Assembly (NCBI RefSeq): GCF_021026315.1
Contig: NZ_JAJNCX010000018.1
Span: 1 to 57,579, forward strand
DNA: 57,579 bases
Direction of reading: 5' to 3'
Source of the DNA: Rhizobium sp. C4
Lineage (GTDB): Bacteria > Pseudomonadota > Alphaproteobacteria > Rhizobiales > Rhizobiaceae
Below are positions 26,224-33,698 of this stretch, one piece after another. Made by a program: the position numbers and the translations under genes. Position 1 is the stretch's first letter, and the number at the start of each line of letters is the position of its first letter. The notes beneath the pieces were generated by a model. The model was not told the DNA's origin and searched no databases. It was given only the letters and a program-made list of their open reading frames with translations.

Positions 26224-28146
26224 ATGCGGAATCGCTCCGGCCTTCGGGATGCGTTCATCGACAGGATTTTCGGCAGACGGGAAGTGCGCCATTCTAGCCC
26301 GGTCGCATCCATGCGCGGGTTCTGGGGTTTGATGAGCGCCTACTGGCTCTCCGAGCGGTGGCGAGAGGCCTGGGGCATCACGGTTGCGATCCTGATCCTG
26401 ACGGCCTTCTACGCGAAGGCGAATGTCTGGTTTGCCGTTACCTCCGGCGAACTGATCAACCGGATCGCCTATTTCCACGATCCCGCGACGCCAACTACGC
26501 TCTCGACCCTGCTGACGACCTTTGCGACGCTTGCGGGTATTGCAATCCTGCGAGACGCAGGCTTCACCGCGACACGCCATTTCCTGTCGACCACGCTTCA
26601 TCGCCGATGGCGGGCCTGGCTCGACCAGCGCTTCAACGAAGCACTGTTCGATTCCAATCATACCCATTTCCACCTGCAGCAGATCGGAGCCGACGCGGCA
26701 GGAACGTCAGTTCCGGCACCGGACAATATCGATCAGCGCATCCAGGAATCCATCAAGGGAATGACCGGCGGCGCCATCGGGCTGGCAATGGGCGTCGCCG
26801 GCGTCGTGCTCTCCCTCGGTTTCGTCGGCAGCAAACTGATCGAAACCTCGACCGAGGTCAGCGGGCTTATGTTTCTGGGCAGTTATGGCAGCGCCGTTCT
26901 CGCCTTCGTGGCGATTGCGGTCTATGTGCCGATCAACACCCTCATGGCTGCCAGGCTCGGCGGCCTTCTCCAGCGGCTCTCTGTCCGCATGCAATGGGCG
27001 GAAGGCGGTTACCGCAACGAGCTGAACACCTTTCTACACAGGAGCTTCCACGTCGCGGTCCTCCACGCCGAAAGAGCCCAGAAAGCCGTCAATCAGCGGA
27101 GATATCGGGATATAGACCAGACCTGGGCCAGCCAGAACAAGGTCACGGCCGCCTATATGGGGTTCGAGCTTGTTCACAACTTCGTCGGCGCGCGGATCGT
27201 CGCCTACGCGCCCAATCTCATTCCCTACATCAACAAGACGATCAGTCTCCAACAATACGTCACGGGCGCCGAGCTTGCGAATGCCCTCATCAATGACTGT
27301 TCCTGGTTCATCCATGTCATGCCCGATATCGCCACGCTCCGGGCCAATGCCCGGCGGATAACCGACCTCGCGCAGGCGATCGAATGTGTCCAGCAACCCG
27401 AGGCGTTTTATGCGCAAAGCGGCCCGTGCGACTTCAAGTACTCGAAGCAGGATGCCGCGCGCGGCGTGATGGTCGAGAAACTGGAATTGCTGCATGCCCG
27501 CGTCGAACAGCCTTTCCTCGTTGCCGACCGGCTGGAATTCGCACCGGGCGAATGGACGCTGATTGTCGGGGAGTCGGGAAGCGGCAAGACATCGCTTCTG
27601 AAGGCGATGAACAGGCTTTGGGCGCATGGTCGCGGTTCGATCCTCACGCCCCGGCATGTCCGTGCACTCTATGCGGCGCAGGACATCAGGCTCCAGGCCG
27701 TGTCCTTGCGAGAACTCATCTGCCTTCCCGACCCGGTCAGCGCGCATTCCGAAGCAAGCATCAGGGCAGCCCTGTCTCAGGCCGGGCTCGAAGCGCTTGC
27801 CGACGCATTGTCGGACGATGGTCGTGACGGCCAGAGCTGGGATCAGCTTCTATCGGGTGGACAGAAGCAGAAGCTCGTCCTTGCAAGGATACTGCTGCTG
27901 CGACCCGGGCTGATCTTTCTGGATGAGGCGACAAGCGCGCTCGACGCCGAGGCGGCACGGGCGTTTCACCGCACGATCAAGGACGCCTGTCAGGAAGCAA
28001 CCGTCATCGCCGTCATGCATGACATCTCCCCCATCCGCTCCGATCGCGGGATCGACTTTTTCGACAGCGTTCTGAGCATACGAGACAAAGTCGCGTCCAA
28101 GGGCTCCATAGAGGCTTGGCGGAAGTCGTCCATGCCGGCTTCTTGA
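26224..28146 (+). CDS. YddA/SbmA-like ABC transporter (fused permease and ATPase)
   Basis: The protein has about 640 residues. The N-terminal half has hydrophobic spans of the SbmA/BacA-type membrane domain (AWGITVAILILTAFYAKANVW, LGVVLS-type segments, EGGYRNELNTFLHRSFHVAVL). The C-terminal half is an ATPase with Walker A GESGSGKTS, signature LLSGGQKQKLVLARIL and Walker B GLIFLDEATSALD. I start at 26224, with GGAAAGG upstream, because the frame back to 26059 adds low-complexity residues with no ribosome site. It is divergent from arcD. The family includes peptide-antibiotic and cobalamin transporters such as E. coli YddA and mycobacterial BacA; the substrate here is not known. Confidence 0.85.
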   Translation: MRNRSGLRDAFIDRIFGRREVRHSSPVASMRGFWGLMSAYWLSERWREAWGITVAILILTAFYAKANVWFAVTSGELINRIAYFHDPATPTTLSTLLTTFATLAGIAILRDAGFTATRHFLSTTLHRRWRAWLDQRFNEALFDSNHTHFHLQQIGADAAGTSVPAPDNIDQRIQESIKGMTGGAIGLAMGVAGVVLSLGFVGSKLIETSTEVSGLMFLGSYGSAVLAFVAIAVYVPINTLMAARLGGLLQRLSVRMQWAEGGYRNELNTFLHRSFHVAVLHAERAQKAVNQRRYRDIDQTWASQNKVTAAYMGFELVHNFVGARIVAYAPNLIPYINKTISLQQYVTGAELANALINDCSWFIHVMPDIATLRANARRITDLAQAIECVQQPEAFYAQSGPCDFKYSKQDAARGVMVEKLELLHARVEQPFLVADRLEFAPGEWTLIVGESGSGKTSLLKAMNRLWAHGRGSILTPRHVRALYAAQDIRLQAVSLRELICLPDPVSAHSEASIRAALSQAGLEALADALSDDGRDGQSWDQLLSGGQKQKLVLARILLLRPGLIFLDEATSALDAEAARAFHRTIKDACQEATVIAVMHDISPIRSDRGIDFFDSVLSIRDKVASKGSIEAWRKSSMPAS

Positions 28147-28200
28147 ATTGAAGACTGGCGGGTATGCCCTGCCGGCGATCATCCCGCTGCCGGCACCGGA

Positions 28201-28668
28201 TCAGGCTTCGGGTCCGCCGTCGTCATTTTCGGCCTCGACGCCGCTGACATCAATAATGTCGAGGGCGAAGAAGATATGCGTAGAGGAGGATCGCGGCGGT
28301 TCCTGGGTTGGGCTTAATGCGCCCGGCTCCCACCAATCGAAATGTTGTGCGAGAAGGGACCAGGCCTGCATCCTTTCCGGGCGGCTCGCCTCATCGTCCG
28401 GCAATTCGGTAAAGTTCGCGTCGACAACGACGCTCATCCAATGATGGTTGTCGCCATATCGATCGATCTGCAGGCAGACACGCGGATTGGACCTCAAAAT
28501 CTCAATCTTTTTGCCCGGCATCGAGAAGGCGTAGAGCCGGTTCCCATGGAGAGCGTAGTAGATCGGGATGACATAGGGAATATTGTCCTTGGCACAGGCC
28601 AGCCTCGCCAAACGCTGTTCGGCAATGAGGGCAATGCAGTCGTTCTTGCTCATTTCCCGGATAAACAT
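28201..28668 (-). CDS. PNPOx-like flavin-binding protein
   Basis: The protein has 155 residues and the split-barrel flavin-binding fold of the pyridoxamine-phosphate-oxidase-like family (LARLACAKDNIPYVIPIYYAL, LYAFSMPGKKIEILRSNPRVCLQ). I start at 28668, where GGAGG lies eight bases upstream; the longer frame to 28746 is not family-like. It is divergent from the osmC-like gene, with an FNR-type box between them. Such genes often belong to FNR/Dos-type low-oxygen regulons. The enzymatic role (heme, F420 or FMN chemistry) cannot be told from sequence. It converges with the YddA-like gene. Confidence 0.87.
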   Translation of the reverse strand: MFIREMSKNDCIALIAEQRLARLACAKDNIPYVIPIYYALHGNRLYAFSMPGKKIEILRSNPRVCLQIDRYGDNHHWMSVVVDANFTELPDDEASRPERMQAWSLLAQHFDWWEPGALSPTQEPPRSSSTHIFFALDIIDVSGVEAENDDGGPEA

Positions 28669-28820
28669 TCCGGTTCCTCCCCGATGCGTGATGTTCTGAT
28701 GGCGACTTATCGATTTCCGCAGCCAACGCCCCGGTGTCGTTGGCATCTGAGCAGCGGCTTCCTCGCTGCTGATTTCGTTTGCAGATGGGCAATATCTACC
28801 AATTTGAAAATGCCTCCGCC

Positions 28821-28861
28821 TTGATGCCGGTCAATCGGGATGCCTTGGCACGTGGTAGCGT
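28821..28861 (+). promoter_or_regulatory. FNR/FixK-type promoter between the PNPOx-like and OsmC-like genes
   Basis: The box TTGATGCCGGTCAA (28821-28834) is followed after 21 nt by TAGCGT (28856-28861). The predicted transcript would start near 28868, about 38 nt before the OsmC-like ATG. The palindrome could also serve the divergent flavin-binding gene, 153 nt away. Confidence 0.78.
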
Positions 28862-28905
28862 GTTGCACGGATGTCCGGCAGGTTGTGTCCGGAGGAGGAT
28901 TTTTG

Positions 28906-29310
28906 ATGCTCGAATACAGTGTCTCCGCGCAACGGATCGACCAGCGAGAAAGCGTCGCGCGCACCAAGGATGCGCAGATCAGGTTGGCGACGGGGCTTTC
29001 CGGCACAGCGGATGCCTTTAATCCGGCAGAACTGCTGCTGGCGGCGATTGCTGCCTGCATGATCAAGGGGATTGAGCGCGTCACGCCACTCCTCGATTTC
29101 TCGCTTAACGGTGTCGAGGTGCACCTTCATGCCGTTCGGCAGGACAGCCCGCCGCTGATCGTTTCCGTCGATTACGAGCTTGTGGTCGAGACTGACGAAA
29201 CGGATCAACGTCTCGAACTGCTGCACAAGAATGTCCGCAAATACGGGACGATCTCCAACACCATCGCTCTTTCTGCGCGTCTTGAGGGCACGATCCGGAG
29301 GAAATCATGA
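28906..29310 (+). CDS. OsmC-family protein lacking the second active-site Cys
   Basis: The protein has 134 residues with the OsmC/Ohr fold (FNPAELLLAAIAACMIKGIERV, then beta strands VEVHLHAVRQDSPPLIVSVDYEL). The peroxidatic Cys is present in AAIAACM near residue 45. In OsmC/Ohr enzymes the resolving Cys sits in a CP(I/V)S motif; here that place reads KYGTISNTIAL, so the Cys is replaced. Thiol peroxidase activity is therefore doubtful. GGAGGAGG precedes the ATG at 28906. Its TGA overlaps the ATG of the VIT-family gene. It is probably a member of the oxygen-limited regulon. Confidence 0.86.
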   Translation: MLEYSVSAQRIDQRESVARTKDAQIRLATGLSGTADAFNPAELLLAAIAACMIKGIERVTPLLDFSLNGVEVHLHAVRQDSPPLIVSVDYELVVETDETDQRLELLHKNVRKYGTISNTIALSARLEGTIRRKS

Positions 29311-30001
29311 AAGGCCTTCATCGTGAAAACCACCTCGTTTCCCGTATCGGATGGCTGCGCGCCGCTGTGCTCGGAGCAAATGACGGCATCGTCTCGACGG
29401 CGAGCCTCATTGTCGGCGTAGCCGCGTCTGCCGCCGGCAGTTCTCAAATCCTGATCGCCGGGGTTGCTGGTCTGGTGGCCGGTGCCATGTCGATGGCAGC
29501 CGGCGAATATGTTTCGGTCAGTTCGCAGGCCGATACCGAGCAGGCCGATCTGGCGCGGGAGAGAGTTGAGCTGGAGACCCAGCCGGCTGAGGAGCGCGAG
29601 GAGCTTGCCCAGCTTTACGCGAAGCGCGGCGTGGAGATTGAGCTGACCCGGCGCGTGGCCGAGCAATTGATGCAGAAGGATGCGCTGGAGGCGCATGCGC
29701 GTGAGGAACTCGGCATTTCCGAAATCACTAGGCAAGGCCCATCGTTGCCGCACTGACCTCGGCCCTGACATTCTCACTCGGCGCATTCATGCCACTCGCC
29801 ATGGTGTGGCTGGCCCCGGCCCACCTGCTCGTGGTGATCGTCTCGGCTGCCTCCATCCTGTTCCTCGGCCTTCTCGGGGCGATTGGTGCGAAGGCAGGCG
29901 GCGCGAACGTGCTGAAAGCGACGCTCCGCGTCACCTTTTGGGGTGCCTTTGCCATGGCCCTAACGGCAGGCATCGGTGCCTTGGTTGGGACCGCCGTGTA
30001 G
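29307..30001 (+). pseudogene. VIT/CCC1-family iron/manganese transporter, frameshifted
   Basis: The first 140 codons match a bacterial VIT-family protein: VSRIGWLRAAVLGANDGIVS, the first span, GAMSMAAGEYVSVSSQADTE, and the cytoplasmic Glu-rich metal-binding domain ending AREELGISEIT. Around 29730 the frame is lost and stops at 29754-29756. In the +1-shifted frame the protein resumes perfectly as ARPIVAALTSALTFSLGAF and runs through the last three spans to a stop at 30001. Restoring one base (ACG instead of AG after ACT) joins both parts into about 231 residues, the normal family length. It is either a genuine loss, a phase-variation-like change, or a sequencing error; no slippery homopolymer is present. 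Confidence 0.86.
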
Positions 30002-30215
30002 ACAGCGCTGCTGTCAGGTGAGCGAACGTCAGCGGCGAACGACAATGCCGAAACCCGGCGCTGTTCAACGATCCGCCTTATTCGCGAACGCACGGATCAG
30101 ATCCATACTCGTTGGGGGAATACGGCAGCAAGCGTCGCCTTCGTCATGGTCACTCGATCCAAAGAGTTGGAGACGATTTCCGTCTCTCGGCGGTTTCTAA
30201 TCCGAGAATTCATGG

Positions 30216-30313
30216 CGAATTGCCAAGTCTCTGTGCAATCAGGCCCCCCACAACCAAACTCGCAACATCAAATAAAACGAAAAAGCCCGCCAGGTAATAC
30301 CAGCGGGCTTTTG
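30216..30313 (+). repeat. Dispersed terminator repeat, copy 2, in a 414-bp intergenic gap
   Basis: This copy reads GCGAATTGCCAAGTCTCTGTG, then AATCAGGCCCCCCACAACCAAAC, then the AAAAAGCCCGCCAGG hairpin. It keeps the order and spacing of the other copies but ends at the hairpin, diverging after CGGGCTTTT. The rest of the gap (30002-30215 and 30314-30415) shows no gene or other signal to me. It lies downstream of the minus-strand chemoreceptor gene and of the plus-strand VIT gene. Confidence 0.82.
30280..30312. terminator. Bidirectional rho-independent terminator
   Basis: AAAAGCCCGC pairs perfectly with GCGGGCTTTT around a CAGGTAATACCA loop. Runs of A on the left and T on the right give U-tracts on both strands, so it can end both the VIT (plus) and chemoreceptor (minus) transcripts. 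Confidence 0.88.
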
Positions 30314-30415
30314 ACGTCCGGGACCTATCTCTCACCCCTATGTGCCGGAGATCTTCCTTTTGCATGACATAATCGGAAGAGCTCGACTTAAAGGGGCTTG
30401 TAACTCGAGTAAATC

Positions 30416-31843
30416 TTAGGCGGCGCGGCGGTTTGTTCCGTAGGCGTTTTTCGTCCCGCCGACCTTGAGGCGAGAGACCAGTTCGGCGAGATGCGCCGCC
30501 TCCGATGCCAGGGAATGGCTGGAATGGGCTGTATTGGACACCATCGCGGCGTTCTGCTGTGTCATCTGGTCCATCTGGTTGACCGCGCTGTTGATTTCGC
30601 GAATGCCGGTCGCTTGTTCCTTGGCGGACTGGGCGACTTCGGAAATCAGGCCTGTAATGCTGGCGATTTCGGTGACGATCGTTTCCAGCGCCTTGCCGGT
30701 CTCTCCGACGAGGTTGACGCCCTTGCCGACCTGATCGCTCGAGGTCGAGATGAGCTGCTTGATTTCCTTGGCGGCATTGGCGGAGCGTTGCGCCAGTTCG
30801 CGCACTTCCTGCGCGACGACGGCGAAGCCCTTGCCGGCATCACCTGCACGTGCGGCCTCGACGCCTGCGTTCAGCGCCAGAAGGTTGGTTTGGAAGGCAA
30901 TCTCGTCGATGACGCTGATGATCTGGCTGATCTGGCCTGAGGAATGCGCGATCTGCGACATGGCGGAAATCGCGTTCTGGACGACGCTGCCGGAATGTTC
31001 GGCGGCCTGGCGCGTCTTGGACGTGGCAGACGCCAGTTCGTTGGTGTTTTGAGCGGTCCGCTGCACGGTGGACGTGATCTCGTCAATTGCCGCGGCAGTT
31101 TCTTCGAGCGAGCTTGCCTGCTGTTCGGTGCGGCGCGAAAGATCGTCCGTCGAGCGGCTGATTTCAGAAGAACCGCCACTGATGCTATGGACAGCCTCCA
31201 CCACGGCGGTGATCACCTCTTCAAGCTGCTGCGTTGCCGTGTTGAAGTCGCGTTTCAAAATCTCGGATTTTGCCGGCAGCGTGGCGTCGATCCGGTAGGT
31301 CAGGTCGCCTGCCGCCAGCGCGGTCATGGCCGAGCGAAGGGCGGTAATCGTTTCCTGATCCTCGCGGGCAACCGCCTCGGACTGTTCGCGCAGCACGAAC
31401 TGTTCATGGATATCCGTGAACGTGCCGCACACTCTCACAGTCGTTCCATCGGGGAGATAGCGGGCGCCGGCGGTCGAGCGGAACCAGCGGTAAGACCCTT
31501 CCTTGATCTTGATGCGGAAGGTTTCCGTGTAGCGCGCCTTTCCGCTCTTGTCGCTCAGGAATTGGCCGAGACCCGTGAAGACGCGTTCCAGATCGTCCGG
31601 ATGGGCTCTCGAGATCCATGCTTCCAGCGTGTCTGGGAATTCGGCCTCCGTATAGCCCGTGATGCGCCTCAGTTCGGAAGAATAGCGCCAACGTGACTGC
31701 GGATGCTGACCGTTTGCCTCCGGCAGATAGGCCTCCCAAAGCCCTACGCCGCAATATCCATCCAGAAGATCGAGACGTTCCTGTGCAGTCTCGAATTTTG
31801 ACTGGAGTTCTTTCGCTTCCGCCTTCGATCTTATGCCGAACAT
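30416..31843 (-). CDS. Soluble PAS-domain methyl-accepting chemotaxis protein
   Basis: The protein has about 475 residues with no membrane span. Residues ~30-150 are a PAS domain ([36 protein letters not shown]). A short HAMP-like linker ([20 protein letters not shown]) follows, then the MCP signalling helix pair with the conserved hairpin tip [21 protein letters not shown]. It would sense an intracellular signal, perhaps redox or energy state through PAS, and couple to CheA/CheW clusters. It lacks a C-terminal CheR-binding pentapeptide (ends [11 protein letters not shown]). I start at 31843 (GGGGAAG upstream). The gene is alone on its strand. Confidence 0.9.
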   Translation of the reverse strand: MFGIRSKAEAKELQSKFETAQERLDLLDGYCGVGLWEAYLPEANGQHPQSRWRYSSELRRITGYTEAEFPDTLEAWISRAHPDDLERVFTGLGQFLSDKSGKARYTETFRIKIKEGSYRWFRSTAGARYLPDGTTVRVCGTFTDIHEQFVLREQSEAVAREDQETITALRSAMTALAAGDLTYRIDATLPAKSEILKRDFNTATQQLEEVITAVVEAVHSISGGSSEISRSTDDLSRRTEQQASSLEETAAAIDEITSTVQRTAQNTNELASATSKTRQAAEHSGSVVQNAISAMSQIAHSSGQISQIISVIDEIAFQTNLLALNAGVEAARAGDAGKGFAVVAQEVRELAQRSANAAKEIKQLISTSSDQVGKGVNLVGETGKALETIVTEIASITGLISEVAQSAKEQATGIREINSAVNQMDQMTQQNAAMVSNTAHSSHSLASEAAHLAELVSRLKVGGTKNAYGTNRRAA

Positions 31844-32487
31844 ATGCTTCCCCAAGATGCGAGTGAGATTGAGGCGAAATTTAACAAACGGCAAATAAGC
31901 ATTGGTTAATCAAAAATGCCGCGCATAGCCGAGCATGTGTCCTCTGGGGGATGCAGGCGCCGGCCTCGGACGCCTGCAAAACGATGATCGGGCCCTCGTC
32001 CTTCTACCCATCTCTGAAAACACATATTGAAAAGCAAAGCTTTGTCCGGATTTCAGTCTGGTTTCGGAGCCGTTTTCCAAATTGAAAACTGACTATCTTG
32101 AACAGCGCGAAGATCTGTTTTGTTCAAAACATCTTACCGAAATATTCAAAGAAAAAGGGTTGCTGCATGGGAGTATCGCATCATTTCTGGAGATTGATGG
32201 ACCGCGTTTCGACGTGACTTCGGACCCATGGATGACGAAACATCGGGTGGACTCGTTAACACGACCAGCGGTCACACGGGGGCGTAATTGCGAAGTTCAG
32301 AGGAAATACAGTCTTTCTGCATAGCGTTGGCAGCAGGTTGATAGCAATACGAGTGCTCAAGCGGACGTGTCTTGTCGCAAAAGCTGTACAACCTGCAAGA
32401 ATTGACAAATGTCGGAACGGGAGTATCGTCCGAAGGCTGCGTAACGGGGAGGAGCCCGGATCGGGAGATCGGACGCGGGAGGATATG
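31844..32487. other. Intergenic region with an inverted repeat
   Basis: No gene is supported here; small frames are short and lack ribosome sites. At 31952-31978 an 8-bp perfect inverted repeat, TGCAGGCG and CGCCTGCA, has an 11-nt spacer and no T-run, so it is either an operator or a weak RNA hairpin in the chemoreceptor leader. The rest is AT-rich and presumably contains the divergent promoters of the chemoreceptor and the AraC-type gene. Confidence 0.55.
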
Positions 32488-33408
32488 ATGGTGGAACTGA
32501 CTTCGCAGCTTGATCTGCGAAAGAGCATCCGGCCTGAAGATGTCATTCGTTTCGCGCCGGGTGAGATCGTTGCTGAGGCGGATGCCGGCGATGCGGCGGG
32601 CCGCAGCCTTTTCTTTCGCGACATAGACTATGGCGCTTCGACTGTTTCGGCTCCCGGCATCGACAGCATCCTGATGGTCGTCTACCGACGCGGACAAACG
32701 CGAATGCGCCGTCGTGTGGACGGGACATGGCGCGAAACCCATGTGAAGCCAGGCGCGATATCGCTTCTCGGTGTAGACCGCTCCTCCGATTGGGAATGGG
32801 ACGGCAATATCGAGGTTTCGCATTTCTATCTCTCGAAAGACCTCATGTCGAAAATGGCTTTGCGCGCCTTCGAGAGCGAATATCGCCACTTCCATGCCAT
32901 TGACGATCTTTGCATCGAGGATCCTTCGCTGCTGGCGTTGACCGATGCGCTTGAAGCCGAATTGCGGAATGTCGCCTCCGGGTCCCGGCTTCTGACGGAT
33001 CTTCTCTCTCAGGCGCTGACCCTTCAGGTGCTGCGCAACCATCACATCTGTGACAGGGCGAGCCGTGACACCGTTGATGCCGGGGTGACACTGACGGGTG
33101 CGCAACGCCAGCGCGTCATCGACTTCATCGAGGCCAATTTCGCCAAGAATTTCAGTCTTGCCGATCTCGCCAATGCGGCAGGCCTGTGTGAACACACCTT
33201 TCCGCGTCGTTTCAAGGCGGCTTTCGAGCAAAGCCCCTGGCAATTCGTGCTGATGCGGCGCGTGCATCGCGCCATGGCGCTGATCAAGGACACGCGTCTT
33301 TCTCTTGCCGAGATCGCCTTCCTCACGGGCTTCAGCGATCAGGCCCACATGACCCGCGTCATGAAAAAGGCGACAGGCCAGACGCCCGGAAACCTGCGCC
33401 GCGCGTAA
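32488..33408 (+). CDS. AraC-family transcriptional activator
   Basis: The protein has about 306 residues. The C-terminal ~100 residues carry two HTH motifs: FSLADLANAAGLCEHTFPRRFKAAF and LSLAEIAFLTGFSDQAHMTRVMKKA, followed by TGQTPGNLRRA, the classic AraC/XylS ending. The N-terminal part is a divergent ligand-binding/cupin-like domain. I start at 32488, five bases after GGAGG; the frame back to 32338 is not convincing. It lies 290 bp upstream of the carboxylase genes in the same direction, so it likely activates them in response to the ketone or alcohol substrate. In known acetone carboxylase loci the regulator is usually a sigma54 activator (AcxR), so this is a different arrangement. Confidence 0.88.
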   Translation: MVELTSQLDLRKSIRPEDVIRFAPGEIVAEADAGDAAGRSLFFRDIDYGASTVSAPGIDSILMVVYRRGQTRMRRRVDGTWRETHVKPGAISLLGVDRSSDWEWDGNIEVSHFYLSKDLMSKMALRAFESEYRHFHAIDDLCIEDPSLLALTDALEAELRNVASGSRLLTDLLSQALTLQVLRNHHICDRASRDTVDAGVTLTGAQRQRVIDFIEANFAKNFSLADLANAAGLCEHTFPRRFKAAFEQSPWQFVLMRRVHRAMALIKDTRLSLAEIAFLTGFSDQAHMTRVMKKATGQTPGNLRRA

Positions 33409-33698
33409 GCCTGCCGGGTACTGATACGCCCCCGGACATTTCCCTTCTTCTTTATCCAGCCCCCTTCCGTAAGGTCAGATTGTACAAAATCGGTAACCCG
33501 ATCGTTCAATATCGTCTGCCGTCAAACTGACAGTCTTCTTTCCATGCCGGGATTGTGAGGGAGGAGCCTTGCGGATCGCCGGCTCCGTCTCTGGGAGGAG
33601 GCTCGCGTTTTTTTGTCATGGTCGCAGGGCGTTTCGTCGTCGTGCGAGCAGCGAGGCGCACTTTCTCCCGTGTCTGGCAAAAGGGAGGCTTTTCAACA

